DNA from: Brachionus manjavacas | Lineage: Eukaryota; Rotifera; Eurotatoria; Ploima; Brachionidae | Length of the DNA: 64,000 nucleotides | Direction: 5' to 3' | Assembly (NCBI GenBank): GCA_019054805.1 | Contig: JAHQIY010000015.1 | Coordinates: forward strand, 1,372,001 to 1,436,000 | Shown here: positions 12,001-23,949 of the stretch, piece by piece | How positions within the stretch are numbered: position 1 is the stretch's first letter | Layout of the letters: each line of letters starts with the position of its first letter | Position numbers and translations under genes: made by a program | The notes under the pieces: model-generated | Told to the model about the DNA's origin: nothing | Database searches by the model: none | Seen by the model: the letters and a program-made list of their open reading frames with translations, nothing else

Positions 12001-15000
12001 ATGAGTATGTATATTGGTGGTATCATATCGGTGATAATATTCTATTTGTTAATTCTGGGAGTTGGCATATGGGCTGGAAAAAAGCAAAAATGTACCGAAA
12101 AAGATCCGGACACGGAAGAAATAATGCTTGCAGGCCGGAACATTGGACTTATAGTTGGAATATTTACAATGACTGGTAATTTATTTTTATGGTAAAATTA
12201 GAAAAAAAAATGTTCAATTAATTGAAAAATTAGTTTTTTAAAAAATCAATATTTAAGTATCTAGAATTTATTTTTCTTCGGGGCTTAATTATTCATAATA
12301 AACAGTTAAGACCAAGTTAGAGTAAAATTTAAAGCTATCAATTTTATAATTCTAAATTATATTGTGAGTAAATTATTTTCATTTTGATTACACAATGTTT
12401 TGGTCACGTTTACTTAGACAAAATCAAGTGTGCATTTCAATTTGACAATTTAAAAACTTTGTTTTACGTAAAAACATATAAAGTTTCATAAAAAATTTAT
12501 CAAGTTGTTCAATTAGATACAAATGAGAAAAAATTAATTATTTTTTGGTAGAAATTAAAAATAACTGCTTCGAGTTTTATTTTAAGTTCTGACGCAAGAT
12601 CAATAAATAAAAAAAATATTTCATCTTCCAAAAAATAAATAATTAATTAAATGTTTTGAATTTAGCTGACGTTAATCAATATATTTTAGTGAAAAATTAA
12701 ATTCTTTTAATCTATTAAATTTTATTCGAACTGATTGAACTTTAATTTGAAACTAAATTTAAACAATTATTATTTTTTTCACTATAAAAAAATTGATAAA
12801 TCCATTTTTTGAAAATAGGTATTAAAATACTTAATTTTTAATGAAAGAATTAATCAACAATTAAATTAACAATTAAATAAAAGTTTTCACTAAATTTATA
12901 ATTTATTTGATCAATTACTTTGAAAAAAAAATAAAAAAAAATTTTATAGAGTAATTATTCATTGAGTTTTTAGGGAATAAAAAGATCCCAATAAAATTGA
13001 AAATTACAATTGAAATTTCTATTTATCATTAATAAAGATTTGAATTAAAAAACAAAATCGGCAGTTTTTTTAAATTTCAAAATTAATTTCATAATATTTA
13101 GATTTTACAAAAACAAACGAAAACTACATAAAAAAGTTATCAACAAAAAGCATTCTACAAGACAGTCTTTATTTTTATGAAATAGACAATTTTTTTTCAA
13201 AAAAATTTTAAATTTTCATTTTTGAAATTAACAGATCTTCATATCCATGTTAAGGTTTAAATTTTTTTCTTTTATTCTAAAAATTAAATCTAACTGAATT
13301 CAAATTCAGTCCAACAAAATGATTAAAAATCTAACAAATTTTCTTCTGAGTTCGAAATTAGTTCTGAGAAAATTAGTTCATAGTTGCATGTTTAATCAAA
13401 TTTTGTTAAAACTGCAAATTTCGTAGAATTAAAATTCAAATATATTCTAGCATGGCATGTTGCATCATGTTTAATTTAATTCTCTCAAAAAAAATATTTG
13501 TTTGAATATTTTTTTGTCCTGATTTTCAAGAAAGAAATTGAGAAGATTTATTTTCATTTTAAAGTTTAAGATCAATTTTTGATGCTCAAAATTATCAAGT
13601 CTAGTTTGAAATATGAAATTAATTGTGATTTTTTAAAAGAATTAATGCAGAACTACACTTTAGGATTTAAATCTAGAGGAACCTCTGCAAAAGTCTGCAA
13701 AAAAAACTCAATTAAAATAGTATCATTAAGATGGTGTGCACATTGAAATATTCTGCATTAATTAAGAAATAAGAATTTATTTCATATTTAAAGATTAGTT
13801 TGATTATTTTGAGCATAAAAAATTTACTTTAAAATTCTAATGCCGATTTACTTCATTTATAATATTCAAAGTTAAACAAATAATAATTTTATCACTCAAA
13901 TTTTGCTTTAACTCTCGGGAGTTGTTTGAAATTTATAAAAACGATCTTAAAATTAAAGAAAATTTATCAAATTTATTATTAAAATACGCTAACAAAGAAG
14001 ATTTTATTTTTAAGCTACATGGGTTGGTGGAGGTTTCATAAATGGAGCAGCCGAAATGGTCTATTCAACTGGCTTGATATGGTGTCAAGCTCCGCTTGGC
14101 TATGCCCTAAGTTTGGTATTTGGAGGATTTTTATTTGCCCGAAAAATGAGAAGAGAAGGCTACGTGACCATGATTGATCCTTTTCAGCGCAAATATGGCG
14201 AAAGAATGGGCGGATTATTGTTCATACCAGCTCTTTTGGGAGAAATTTTCTGGACAGCTGCTATTTTATCAGCTCTTGGTGGAACAATATCAGTCATTAT
14301 GAAACTAGATAACACCACTTCAATTATAGTATCGGCAATTGTTGTCGTAATTTATACTCTTTTTGGAGGCCTTTACTCAGTGGCCTACACCGATGTGGTT
14401 CAATTATTCTGCATTTTTGTCGGATTGGTAATTTAATTATGTTTACTCTAAAAAAAAACTAAAAAATTTTAAGATTTTGTCTATTCCTTTTGCATTGAAT
14501 CATAAAGCAGTATCAAATATTATTGATTCTGAGAAAAACTTAATTGGCGAAGTTAAACCGATAGATATATGCTACTATATAGATCTAATGCTGGTCCTTA
14601 TTTTTGGCGGAATACCTTGGCAAGTCTATTTTCAAAGAGTGTTGTCTGCTAAAACCGAAAAAAGTGCAATGTATTTATCGTACATAGCTGCAGTCGGTTG
14701 TTTTGTGGCCGGAATTCCACCCATAATCATAGGTGTAATTGCAAAATCAACAAGTAAGGAAAAATAAACATTTGTTTAGAAAACCGGTTTTAATTTTGAA
14801 CCGGTTTTTTAAGTTTTGGAAAAAAAAAAACAAAAAAAAATTTTATCTAAATATATCTAATGATCATTTATTTATTTAAGAATAAGAGTTGGCTAGTTTA
14901 AAACTAATTTATTTCTTTACCAAAAAATTTTACTTAAGTTTTAGCAAACCAAATTTCTAACATTATATTGATTTTGAATCAACAAAGAAATAGAAGATGA

Positions 15001-16629
15001 CAATTTTATTTTCAAATAAACAATCTATTGATTCAATATTTTTATTCTGTAAATTTTAATAATTAGAAATTAAGATTATTTTTTAAAAAAACATTTATTT
15101 AAAAAAAAATTTCGAAAAAAAAAGTAAATTTGTTCAACATGTAAACGACGCGTTCCGACAAAATGGCCTTTTTCTGATTTTAAGACTGAAAGAAAGATAA
15201 AATTGAATAATAAGAAAAAAATTAAGGAAATAAATTTTTCAATGTTTACAATTGAAAAAATAGATGCTTTTAAAATTATTTTTTAAAAAGAGCTAATTAG
15301 AATAAAATTAAGATACAAAAAATAAATTTTGAATTAATGTTAAGTTAATGTAGAATTTTCATATTTAATATTTTAAATTAAGCTGATTGAGCTGTAAAGT
15401 TATCCAACAAGATAATGGTGCTATTCTCCATATAATCATAACTTTTGAGTGTTTTTTCATTTAAATTTCTAGTTTTTGGGTGTATAGTATCCTTACCATT
15501 ATTTTGGCCCGGTAAATATTTCTATTTTACGATTCTACTGTATTTTACATGAATTATCGTAAAATTTTGTAAAATTCCCGTTTCCAATCACCACTGTAAG
15601 TTATACTTATATCATAAGAAATAATTATTTTTGAAATTTTTCATTTGAAAATACTCCAAGAATACAAATTGAAAAAAATAATGGAAAAATTCCCATGTGT
15701 AAAATAGAAAAAAAATAATTTTTTTTGAATTTAATTAAATGTTTTTTTTAACTTTTATTATCATCAAATAAGATACTAAATCGACACATTTATTTTTTTT
15801 TATTTTTTTATAACAAAATTTAGACTGGACGATGACTAGTTATGATGGTACATTGCCCATTCCACCAGAAGATGAAAAGCTCATTTTACCAATGGTGATC
15901 CAGTACTTGACTCCCTCAGTCATATCTTTTTTTGGATTAGGCGCTATCTCAGCAGCAGTAATGTCATCAGCAGACTCGAGTGTGCTCAGTGCTAGCTCGA
16001 TGTTTGCCCGCAACATTTGGAAGCTTGTATTCAGGCAAAAGGCTAGTGAGCGAGAAATTCTTTGGGTCATGAGGCTCGGAATATTTTTTGTAGCTTCTTT
16101 GGCGACTATAATGGGAATAACAATAACAACAGTGTATGGTCTTTGGTTTTTATGCTCTGATCTGGTCTATGTTGTTTTATTTCCACAATTATTCAGCGTG
16201 GTGTATATCAAGGATACAAATACATATGGGTCCATGGTAGCTTATTGGACTGGCATCGTGCTTAGACTGTCTGGAGGCGAGCCATTGTTTAATCTTCCAC
16301 CATTGATCAAATTTCCTTTATTTGACGAAGTGAATAATATTCAGAGATTTCCATTTAGAACAACCAGCATGTTAATCAGCTTCATTTTAAACATATCAGT
16401 ATCTTATTTATCCAAGTTCCTTTTCGAAAACGAGTACCTGAGAAAAGAGTATGACATTTTTAAATGTGTCACTAACATACCTATTGAGTCAATTGCATTG
16501 AAAGACAGTGTGACTGTTGACGAATTTTCAAGACTTAATATAAGTGTGAGCAATGGTCTTAAATATACCAATGAAGACTTACACAACATGATCAAAGATG
16601 AACATGAGCCAAAGCCAACTCAACATTAA
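12001..16629 (+). CDS. SLC5A7: High-affinity choline transporter (CHT1)
   Basis: Sodium- and chloride-dependent choline uptake carrier of the SLC5 sodium:solute symporter family; it supplies choline for acetylcholine synthesis in cholinergic nerve endings. Exons 12001-12175, 14015-14427, 14474-14753 and 15824-16629 join to 1674 nt (557 aa; the human protein is 580 aa). Family landmarks run in order: the N-terminus with [15 protein letters not shown], then FTMTATWVGGG across the first splice junction, [77 protein letters not shown], and a tail after the last membrane helix. The match is to CHT1 specifically rather than to glucose or iodide SLC5 carriers. Intron 1 is long (1839 bp), intron 2 only 46 bp, intron 3 1070 bp. 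An AATAAA follows at about 16843. Presence implies cholinergic neurons. Confidence 0.96.
12176..14014. other. Intron 1 of the choline transporter
   Basis: 1.84 kb of A/T-rich sequence with a GTAATT donor and a TTTAAG acceptor. No nested gene, RNA or repeat recognised. Its size is unusual here, where most introns are under 100 bp; long first introns often hold regulatory sequence (inference). Confidence 0.7.
14754..15823. other. Intron 3 of the choline transporter
   Basis: 1.07 kb, A/T-rich, donor GTAAGG and acceptor TTTAG. Just inside the donor, at about 14779-14809, is a hairpin with arms AAAACCGGTT and AACCGGTTTT. Nothing else recognised. Confidence 0.7.
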
Positions 16630-17399
16630 AAATCCTAATTGTAAATTTAATTTAAACATATCAGAGGATTTTTAAATCGATTGATAAAATTTATTTTATT
16701 GATTTTCCCTTTTTTGCGGAGATGCATCTTTTTTCCTTTTATTTACCTTTTGTGTTTATGTTGTTTAAATTTTAGTAATAGACGGATATTTTTTAAGACA
16801 TTTCAATCTAAAAAATGTTCTTAGAGTAAAAAAAACATATCATAATAAAACACATATCAAATATTATCTTCTTTATTTTCAATCAATTTTTAAATAAAGC
16901 TTTGAGTTAACATTTATTTTTTTAGATCTTCCTTGAATTCTTTTAATTTTTAATCTTTTTGAATTAAAAAAATTAATTAACCTAATGATTCTTTTTTGTG
17001 TTATTTTTTTGTCCAAAAATAATCATTAACAAGACTTGTGTATTTGAGTTTAATAATATAAAATTGATACAAAATTTTTTAATAATTTAGATTTTTTTAA
17101 TTTCCTTTTTTTGGATCTAAAATGTGAGCTTCAAATTAAAAAACTAAGAAAATTGAGCTAAATAATTTGTAAAGAATTTTGTCAGAATCTGTTAAAAACA
17201 TCTGGAGTTGTGGGGTAAACTTCGGATTAGTCACTAAAATACTGAAAAAACAGTAAATTTTTATTCCTTTTTTATTTCAGAAAGAAGTTCAATGATTTTT
17301 TTCAAAATATCTGAACATATCATTTTGTAGATTAGATTGGAAGCTACCATAAAACTTAAATAAATATTTATAATAATAACATATACAACATGAGGTATC
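16630..17399. other. Intergenic, 3' flank of the choline transporter
   Basis: Contains the probable poly(A) signal at about 16843. No other gene or repeat seen before the retrotransposon relic. Confidence 0.5.
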
Positions 17400-17672
17400 G
17401 GGTAGAAGCATCTATATCTCTTTTGTAGTTGGGACTTGGATTGGCGGCCTAAATTAGAAAAAATTTAGGAATAGTGTCGGAGAGAGAACGCACCCTTGTC
17501 TGACTCCTGTACAAGATATAGGGGACTATTCCATTCCAGACTTTGTTCTATGATAGTCCTAAAGTGTAAATATCTGGTCTATGTATCCTCTACCTCGTCT
17601 AAATCCTGCTTGTTTTTCTCTAAGTATAACATCCAAGGAGTTCCTGATTCTTTGCTCGCTTATATTCAGATT
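17400..17672 (-). mobile_element. RTE-type non-LTR retrotransposon relic (reverse transcriptase fragment)
   Basis: Read on the minus strand, the sequence gives typical RTE/BovB-like reverse transcriptase pieces: SEQRIRNSLDVILREKQAGF followed by RRGRGYIDQI and IIEQSLEWN, then after a jump GVRQGCVLSPTLFL. The second piece is the QGCxLSP motif. The stretch carrying the first catalytic aspartate is missing, and frames change between pieces, so this is a dead internal fragment. No endonuclease or 3' tail was found. It is flanked by ordinary AT-rich DNA. Confidence 0.75.
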
Positions 17673-18219
17673 AATTTTTTAATTCAAAAATTTAAAATAA
17701 AGAAGATGCTGTAGTTTCTCACAAACCTAAATAATATTTTCTGCCAAAAGAAATATAAGCTATTTAAATTTGAACAAACAAATAAAAATTTAAATGCTAA
17801 ATTTGAATTTTTTTATTAAATTTTTCTACTTTTTTGACACCACCTGAATTAACGTAAGAAGAAAAGATATTAATTAAATGAAAATTTAATTTTATAATGA
17901 ATTATTGATAAAATTTTTGAATTTATTTATTGTATTTAATTAAAATTAAATTTTATGTTTCAAAATTTCGATCAAAAATTAATTATTAAATTAGTACAAA
18001 AAATTTAAAATCAATTTTTGAATTGTTAGAAGATCACTCAATTTGTAGACAAAACTTTTGCTAATTCACAAAAAAGCTCTAAATAAAACAAATATATGAA
18101 TTAAGCGCTGATCTTTGAAAATCTTAAAATTATCTAAAATTATTCCGTTTGTTTGTTAAATTTTATTTCAAATGTAAAAACCATTTTAAAATTTATTCAA
18201 TTTAGTCAACAAAAAAACA
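17673..18219. other. Intergenic, 3' of GPCR 1
   Basis: A/T-rich, no feature recognised; should include the 3' UTR of the minus-strand GPCR that ends at 18220. Confidence 0.5.
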
Positions 18220-19365
18220 TTATACAAAGCTTTTTTCCATCTCATTGTATTTGAAGCAGAAATTTTTAAGAATTTGGCGAAAATTTTGATTGAAAAAACA
18301 ATAAATAGAAAAATTGAATGACAAATTAACAATAATTAAAAACTTTGAGATCATCACACCATACATGAAATATATAGATTTATTTAATTTTGTATCAATA
18401 GATATAATATGAACAATTAAATTTGGAAATTGACAAATAAAAAATAAGAAAACAACAGCTATGAGCATACAAGTCACTTTAGTCCTGCCTAGTTTATTTC
18501 TTCTTTCACCAATTTTGCACTCTCGCTTGACATTTTCTTCTTTCCTCAGATCAGTTTCCTCATTATTGGAATAACTAAATGACGAAAGAGTCGAAATTTT
18601 TTGGTTGTACCGAGTTTTTTTTTTATCATCTTGCCTCGCCAATTTAGCATTCAGCCGCTTATCCGTCAAAATTCCCAAATGCTTTCTGCGCTGTTTGGCA
18701 ATCATCAGTTTGAACAGAAGATAAGAATTGGTTATGAGCAAGATTGAAAAGGGAATCAAATAAACAATGGGTAGATATAGCCAAAAATTTATCAACTGGT
18801 TAAATTTGGTATTGGTACCAATAGCTGTGCGCACCACTGAACACCCTTCATATCTAAATATAAACCAATAAGGCACGCAGTAGAAAGCGCTGGCTATATA
18901 AACTACTACTATTATTTTTTTAGATTTATTCAGTTCGATTTTGTTTGAAAGTTTTGAGTAGTTTTTGATTTTGGCCAGGTAGATGCACATAAACTGGTTG
19001 ACAGACACACAAACTGTGAGCATTATGCAGGCCATTTGAAATGTGTTGATGACAGGATAGAAAAATGGATAGAAAAATGCTATTAGACAAAAAGGTATTT
19101 CGAATTGGTAGTAGGCTGTCAGGCGATACAGGATTGAGTTAATCAGCAAGCCGAATAAGGCAACAAAGCTGCATAGGCACAGATTTGACAAGAAAATGTT
19201 TGTGGTGTTTCGCATCTTGGGACTTATGAGCACAAAAAATGAAAGACAATTGCCAATTAGACCAACTGTGATGACTGTCAAATTAATCCAGTCTAAGAAT
19301 ATTTGAGTGCTGCCTGAGTGAAAATATGAACCAGCGGTCGTATGGTTGCTTGAATTTAGACTCAT
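18220..19365 (-). CDS. Rhodopsin-family GPCR, neuropeptide-receptor-like (381 aa)
   Basis: Single-exon class A GPCR. The N-terminus is short with NSS and NHT glycosylation sites. TM1 has the GN pair (residues 38-39), followed by the intracellular SPKMR turn. A cysteine at 93 before TM3 and another in the YEGC segment of loop 2 can form the usual disulfide. TM5 has a conserved proline (YLIPFS), TM6 ends FFICQFP, and TM7 ends NFSIYCFF, an NPxxY variant. Odd points: TM2 lacks the usual sodium-binding Asp, and the DRY motif after TM3 is replaced by NQF (123-125). The third intracellular loop is about 85 residues and basic. General resemblance is to FMRFamide/myosuppressin-type invertebrate receptors; the ligand is unknown. 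It is paralogous to the gene at 22702-23949 on the same strand. Confidence 0.88.
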   Translation of the reverse strand: MSLNSSNHTTAGSYFHSGSTQIFLDWINLTVITVGLIGNCLSFFVLISPKMRNTTNIFLSNLCLCSFVALFGLLINSILYRLTAYYQFEIPFCLIAFFYPFFYPVINTFQMACIMLTVCVSVNQFMCIYLAKIKNYSKLSNKIELNKSKKIIVVVYIASAFYCVPYWFIFRYEGCSVVRTAIGTNTKFNQLINFWLYLPIVYLIPFSILLITNSYLLFKLMIAKQRRKHLGILTDKRLNAKLARQDDKKKTRYNQKISTLSSFSYSNNEETDLRKEENVKRECKIGERRNKLGRTKVTCMLIAVVFLFFICQFPNLIVHIISIDTKLNKSIYFMYGVMISKFLIIVNLSFNFSIYCFFNQNFRQILKNFCFKYNEMEKSFV

Positions 19366-22300
19366 TCTTTTTTGCTATTTAAAACAACATAGTGAATTTG
19401 GTATTTATTTTTATCTATTAAAATAAAATAAAATCTAAAACATCATATTTTTTACAAAAAGTATAAAAGATAATAGATTCAAAAATGGATTAAATTAGTG
19501 TCATTTTCATTCTGATTATTTGTTTCTTGAATTATTTTAAATCAAATTGAAAATGAAGCAGACTTTTAAATATTTTATTACTGTAAAATTATTTAATGAG
19601 TCATTTAATGACACACGAATAGTTTTTTGCTTCAAAATCAAAATAAATTATCATCGGTTTGATTAAGTTTTTCTTTTAGATTTTGATTTAATGATCGAAC
19701 AATATCTTGGCGGGAAGTAATCCAAACGCTTTCAAAAAGCTAATGATTCTTTTTGATTACCATTTGAAGTACCCAAGAAAAATACTTAACTTGGATTTTA
19801 AACAAAATGATTTGTACTTTTCAAATTCTTGGCATGAAGTAAGATCTTTACTATTTGATAATTAAAACTATTTTTTAAATCTGTTATGTTTAATCAAACC
19901 GACACCGAAACAGCATTTGAGAAATTTATCAAAAAAAATTAGTTTTTTATAATAAATTAATTAAAAACTTTCTTTGAATTCCTCAAATGATTGACAATAA
20001 TTGATTTCTGCTCATAGTTGAATTTTAAAAGCTCATATCACTTTTTACCTTGGAATTAATAACAAAAGCCTGCTTCACAAGGTTTTACAGAAATTAGTCT
20101 AAATTTAAAATTTGACAGCTAAAAGGATTTTTTGTTAAAAATCGTATTCCATTTTAATAGCTTAATGAAAAAATGGATTAAATGTTTATCTTATTTTTAA
20201 ATGAATACAAAAGCTGATTTAAAATTAGATACTTTTAAATACCGCCTGCAAGCTTTCCGATTATCAAATTTATTCGGTCCTTTTAATGTCTGATTGCAAA
20301 AGATATTTAAACGGCATTTAAAATATCAAATGAACCTTATGAAACGAAATTTTTTAATTTACCAATTGCATTGTTATATTCAGAATGTGATATTAAATAT
20401 TTTAATTATTATGGCGGTAATCTTAATTTCTAATTTGGATAAATTTGGATAAATTTGGCCAAAATGCTATTTTAAAAACATTTAAACAAAATAATTCTTA
20501 AGTTTAATTGCTAAATATAAATGATTATTTTTTTATTTCCGTTCATGGTATACTATAAATTATTTGTTTTTTTCAAAAATAAATGAAAGAAATAATAGTT
20601 TAAGTTTTAATTTTTCTTAAAGGTTTAAATTAGAAAAATTTATTTAAAAAAAAAATGCATTTGAACTAGCTTGTTAAAATGGGCTTGAAATTTGTCGAGT
20701 TTTAGACCTTTTATTTATTTTAAATGAAAAAAAAAAGAAATAAAAATTTAAAAGTAAAAGTTGGATTAAAATAAATAAGTGTAAATGAATTAAAACTTTG
20801 AATTTGAGGATTAAAATTAGGAAAAGATATATATAGTGAATGCTAAGGGACATAAAAAATGGATAATAAAATCGATAAGAAGATAATTAGAATTATAAAT
20901 TTTTCCATTTTCAAAAAAAAAATTCTGCACTTTAATTTCTTTTAAATACTCATTAAAATTGTATTAAATATTTGAGACACTTATTGAATAAAAACTGGTT
21001 TATAATTTCAATATCTTCTAATGCTTCATTAGCACCCTTGAGCCTGTGTTTCTAATCTTTTTGATAGAGCCTTTGGACCAGCTTTTCTTTGGAAGCTTAA
21101 CTACTTCCGGTGAAGTCAATTAACCAAACCAATGATATCAACAAAGAAGTCACTCTTTAACTTTGAGGATATTTATTTTTGTATTAAAATAAAAATAATT
21201 AATTGTTTTTAAATTATTTATTGTTTGAGCAGGTATAAATTTTAAAATAAACAGGCAGTCTTTCACACCCTATATTTTATTTATTTAAAAATAAATTAGA
21301 CACAAGTCTAAGGAAGTATATAATGGTAAAAAAAGCTTCTTTTCATCCTGAATTTTATTAAAAACTTATAAAAAAATATCTATTTGTTGGTTTGTAAATT
21401 ATATTGAATTGATTCTTTTTTTTTTAAATTTAAAATATGGTTGATTAGATCTTGATTTTATTATTTCCGTAAATTAATAAATTGCCTCTTCGTTTGAAAT
21501 TCAATATTATTTTCCTTTATTTATTTTCTTTGGGTCAAATTAATCTTTTGTACTCAGTTGCTTATTTTTTCTTAAATTTAAATTTTTAGTCAACAAACAA
21601 GAAAAAATATTGATATTTATATAGTTTAAAAATATAACAGGTCTAATTTAAAAAAAAAATTCTCATAATACATTCAAGCTTCACTTATTATAAATCATCT
21701 TTAATTATTTATTTAAATCAAAATTTTGTAAAGAATTCTGAAAAATATGGCTTATAGTTTGAAACTGATAAACAACATGTACATATGTTTAATAAAATAA
21801 AAAAATTGATCAAAGAAAATTTACCTAAAAATTCAATACTCTTTAAGGAAATTTTGAAATTAAATAAGCAAAAAATATTAAAATACTATAAATTTTGTTA
21901 TTTTTAAAAAAACTAGAGTATAATTCAGAAAAAAAAAGCTGCTTTATAGAAAAACTTTGTTTTTAAATGATATCCTAAATGTCTTTTATAGCAATATTTA
22001 TAAACTAAACTGTATTAAATCTTGTTTTTTTAAATACCCGTAAATTGACTTGATTAAAACATTAAAAAATGAAAAAATAATTTTGATTTCACATCAAAGT
22101 AAAAAGCAAAACTCTATCTTAATGCCTATTATTCAATTCTAATATTAAAATATAATAAAAATTACATAAGATCATGATTTTTTTACGTAAACCTCTTCAC
22201 GTTTTCGAACATTTTATAATCTTCGAAAAAAAAATAAACCGTAAAGTATTCATTCAAGACCACAAGTCTCTTAAATTTAAAATTAATTAATTAATTTTTT

Positions 22301-22701
22301 ATTACATTCTAAAAACAAACAGCCAAAATCATCAATGAATTTCTTTTTATACCAGACTTTTGGTTTTATTTGCTAATATCAGCTCTTTTATAACTTGAGC
22401 TGCTCCCCGGAGACATTTTCCATCAAATAACGTCAGCAGATAATTAAATTTGTTTTTACAGTTGGAAATTATATTTGAAAAATACGGTCAAATTCAAATT
22501 AATTGAAAAATTTTTTGAACATATATCACCGAGAGCTCTTACTTTTATTAACTTAAAAGTACTAATATTTCAAATGGGAAATTGAAAAAAAATCAATCAA
22601 ATTATTTCCTTAAACTTTTGACAAAGTAAATAAAATTTTCAAATTTTAAATTTTATTAAATTTTATCGGAAATTTCGGAATTTAAACAAAAATTTTTTTT
22701 C
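19366..22701. other. Intergenic between the two GPCRs
   Basis: 3.3 kb of A/T-rich sequence. No exon, RNA gene or element could be supported on either strand. Confidence 0.5.
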
Positions 22702-23949
22702 TCAACAACAAAAAATCAGCTTTGGCAATGATTCTTTTAAGACCAATCTAAATTTAGGACTAAATAAACAATAACAAACAAAATTAAATGATAAATTTAT
22801 GATTAACAACATTTTTGATATAACATAACAATAATTTAATAAATATGATGAGCTGCATCTATCGGTATTTGATGAGCATACCATTGATTGAATAATATGC
22901 AAAATGAGTGCTGGAAATTGGCAAATAAAAAACAAAAAAACCACCGCAATGAGCATTATAGTAATGCTTTTATTGCTTGTAGATTCTTTTTTATTTTTCT
23001 TCACCTTGGTCACACTATGCCTTGGCTTGTTCAAGCTGACACTAAGCTTGTACAAATTGGCGCCATTTGACTTGAGAGGATTTTTTAAAGTCACTGTCAT
23101 CAAAGAGTTGCTCGCCTGGCTCTTTACTTGACCAGAACAAGCGTCTTCCAAGTCTTCTTCATTTTCTCGGTGCTTTTTTTCTTTTAGACCGAGTCTTTGC
23201 TGGCGTTTTTTCTTCATTGCAATCGTGGCTATCAAATAAGCATTGGTAAAGATCAAAATCGAAAACGGGATTATATAAGCTATTGGTAGGTACATGTAAA
23301 AATGGACTATCTTTTGAAACAAATTTGTCCGAGCTATTTCGGTTTCTTGCAGACCATTCTCGTTGGAATAGGTAAATTTTAGCCAGTAAGGTACACAATA
23401 GATAATGCTTATCAAAAACATTAGAACCACTATTTTCAAGGCCCGCTGGCATTCTTGTTTAGTCGAGTTTTTCGACTGTGATCTTAATTTAGAAAAATAA
23501 ATGTACAAAAATTGGTTAACTGACACACAAACTGTAAGAAGAATGGATGCCATTTGAAATGTAGTTATTATCGGGTATATGTATGGATACAGTCGGCAAA
23601 GGAGAATGAAAAGTTCTGGAAAATTTTCCTGGTACATAGCTATTAGTTCATACAGAACCGAGTTTATAAGCAAGCCGAACAGTGCAATGAAACCAGATAC
23701 GCACAAGCTTGACAGAAAAACATTGGTAGATATGCGCATTTTGGGACTAGTCAGGATCAAAAATGAGACAAAATTTCCGATCAGACCGACGATTATGATT
23801 GCCAATGAGACCAATGAGCTGAACAAGCGGAATTTGATGTAGGTTTCCCACTGAATTAGTTGTTCTACTTGAGAAGAATTTGCTGCGTATTTGCTAATGA
23901 AGCTTTGGTTGTCGGGAAAATACATCAGCAGGTTGGAGGAATTAGTCAT
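22702..23949 (-). CDS. Rhodopsin-family GPCR, neuropeptide-receptor-like (415 aa)
   Basis: Intronless paralogue of the GPCR at 18220-19365, same strand. It shares TM1 with GLIGNF, the SPKMR turn, IFLSSL-type TM2 without the conserved Asp, the TVCVSVNQF end of TM3 in which NQF stands where DRY is expected, a proline-containing TM5 (IIPFS), TM6 FFICQFP and TM7 NFVCYCLF. The third intracellular loop is longer than in the paralogue and rich in Lys/Arg/Ser. NSS sites lie in the N-terminal tail. The two genes probably arose by local duplication, but divergence outside the membrane segments is large, so the event is old. FMRFamide-receptor-like is the best family guess; G-protein coupling and ligand cannot be told from sequence. 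Confidence 0.88.
   Translation of the reverse strand: MTNSSNLLMYFPDNQSFISKYAANSSQVEQLIQWETYIKFRLFSSLVSLAIIIVGLIGNFVSFLILTSPKMRISTNVFLSSLCVSGFIALFGLLINSVLYELIAMYQENFPELFILLCRLYPYIYPIITTFQMASILLTVCVSVNQFLYIYFSKLRSQSKNSTKQECQRALKIVVLMFLISIIYCVPYWLKFTYSNENGLQETEIARTNLFQKIVHFYMYLPIAYIIPFSILIFTNAYLIATIAMKKKRQQRLGLKEKKHRENEEDLEDACSGQVKSQASNSLMTVTLKNPLKSNGANLYKLSVSLNKPRHSVTKVKKNKKESTSNKSITIMLIAVVFLFFICQFPALILHIIQSMVCSSNTDRCSSSYLLNYCYVISKMLLIINLSFNFVCYCLFSPKFRLVLKESLPKLIFCC

Noticed and set aside
22888-23842. ORFs on both strands inside GPCR 2
   Set aside because: Overlapping shadows of the GPCR frame without independent support.
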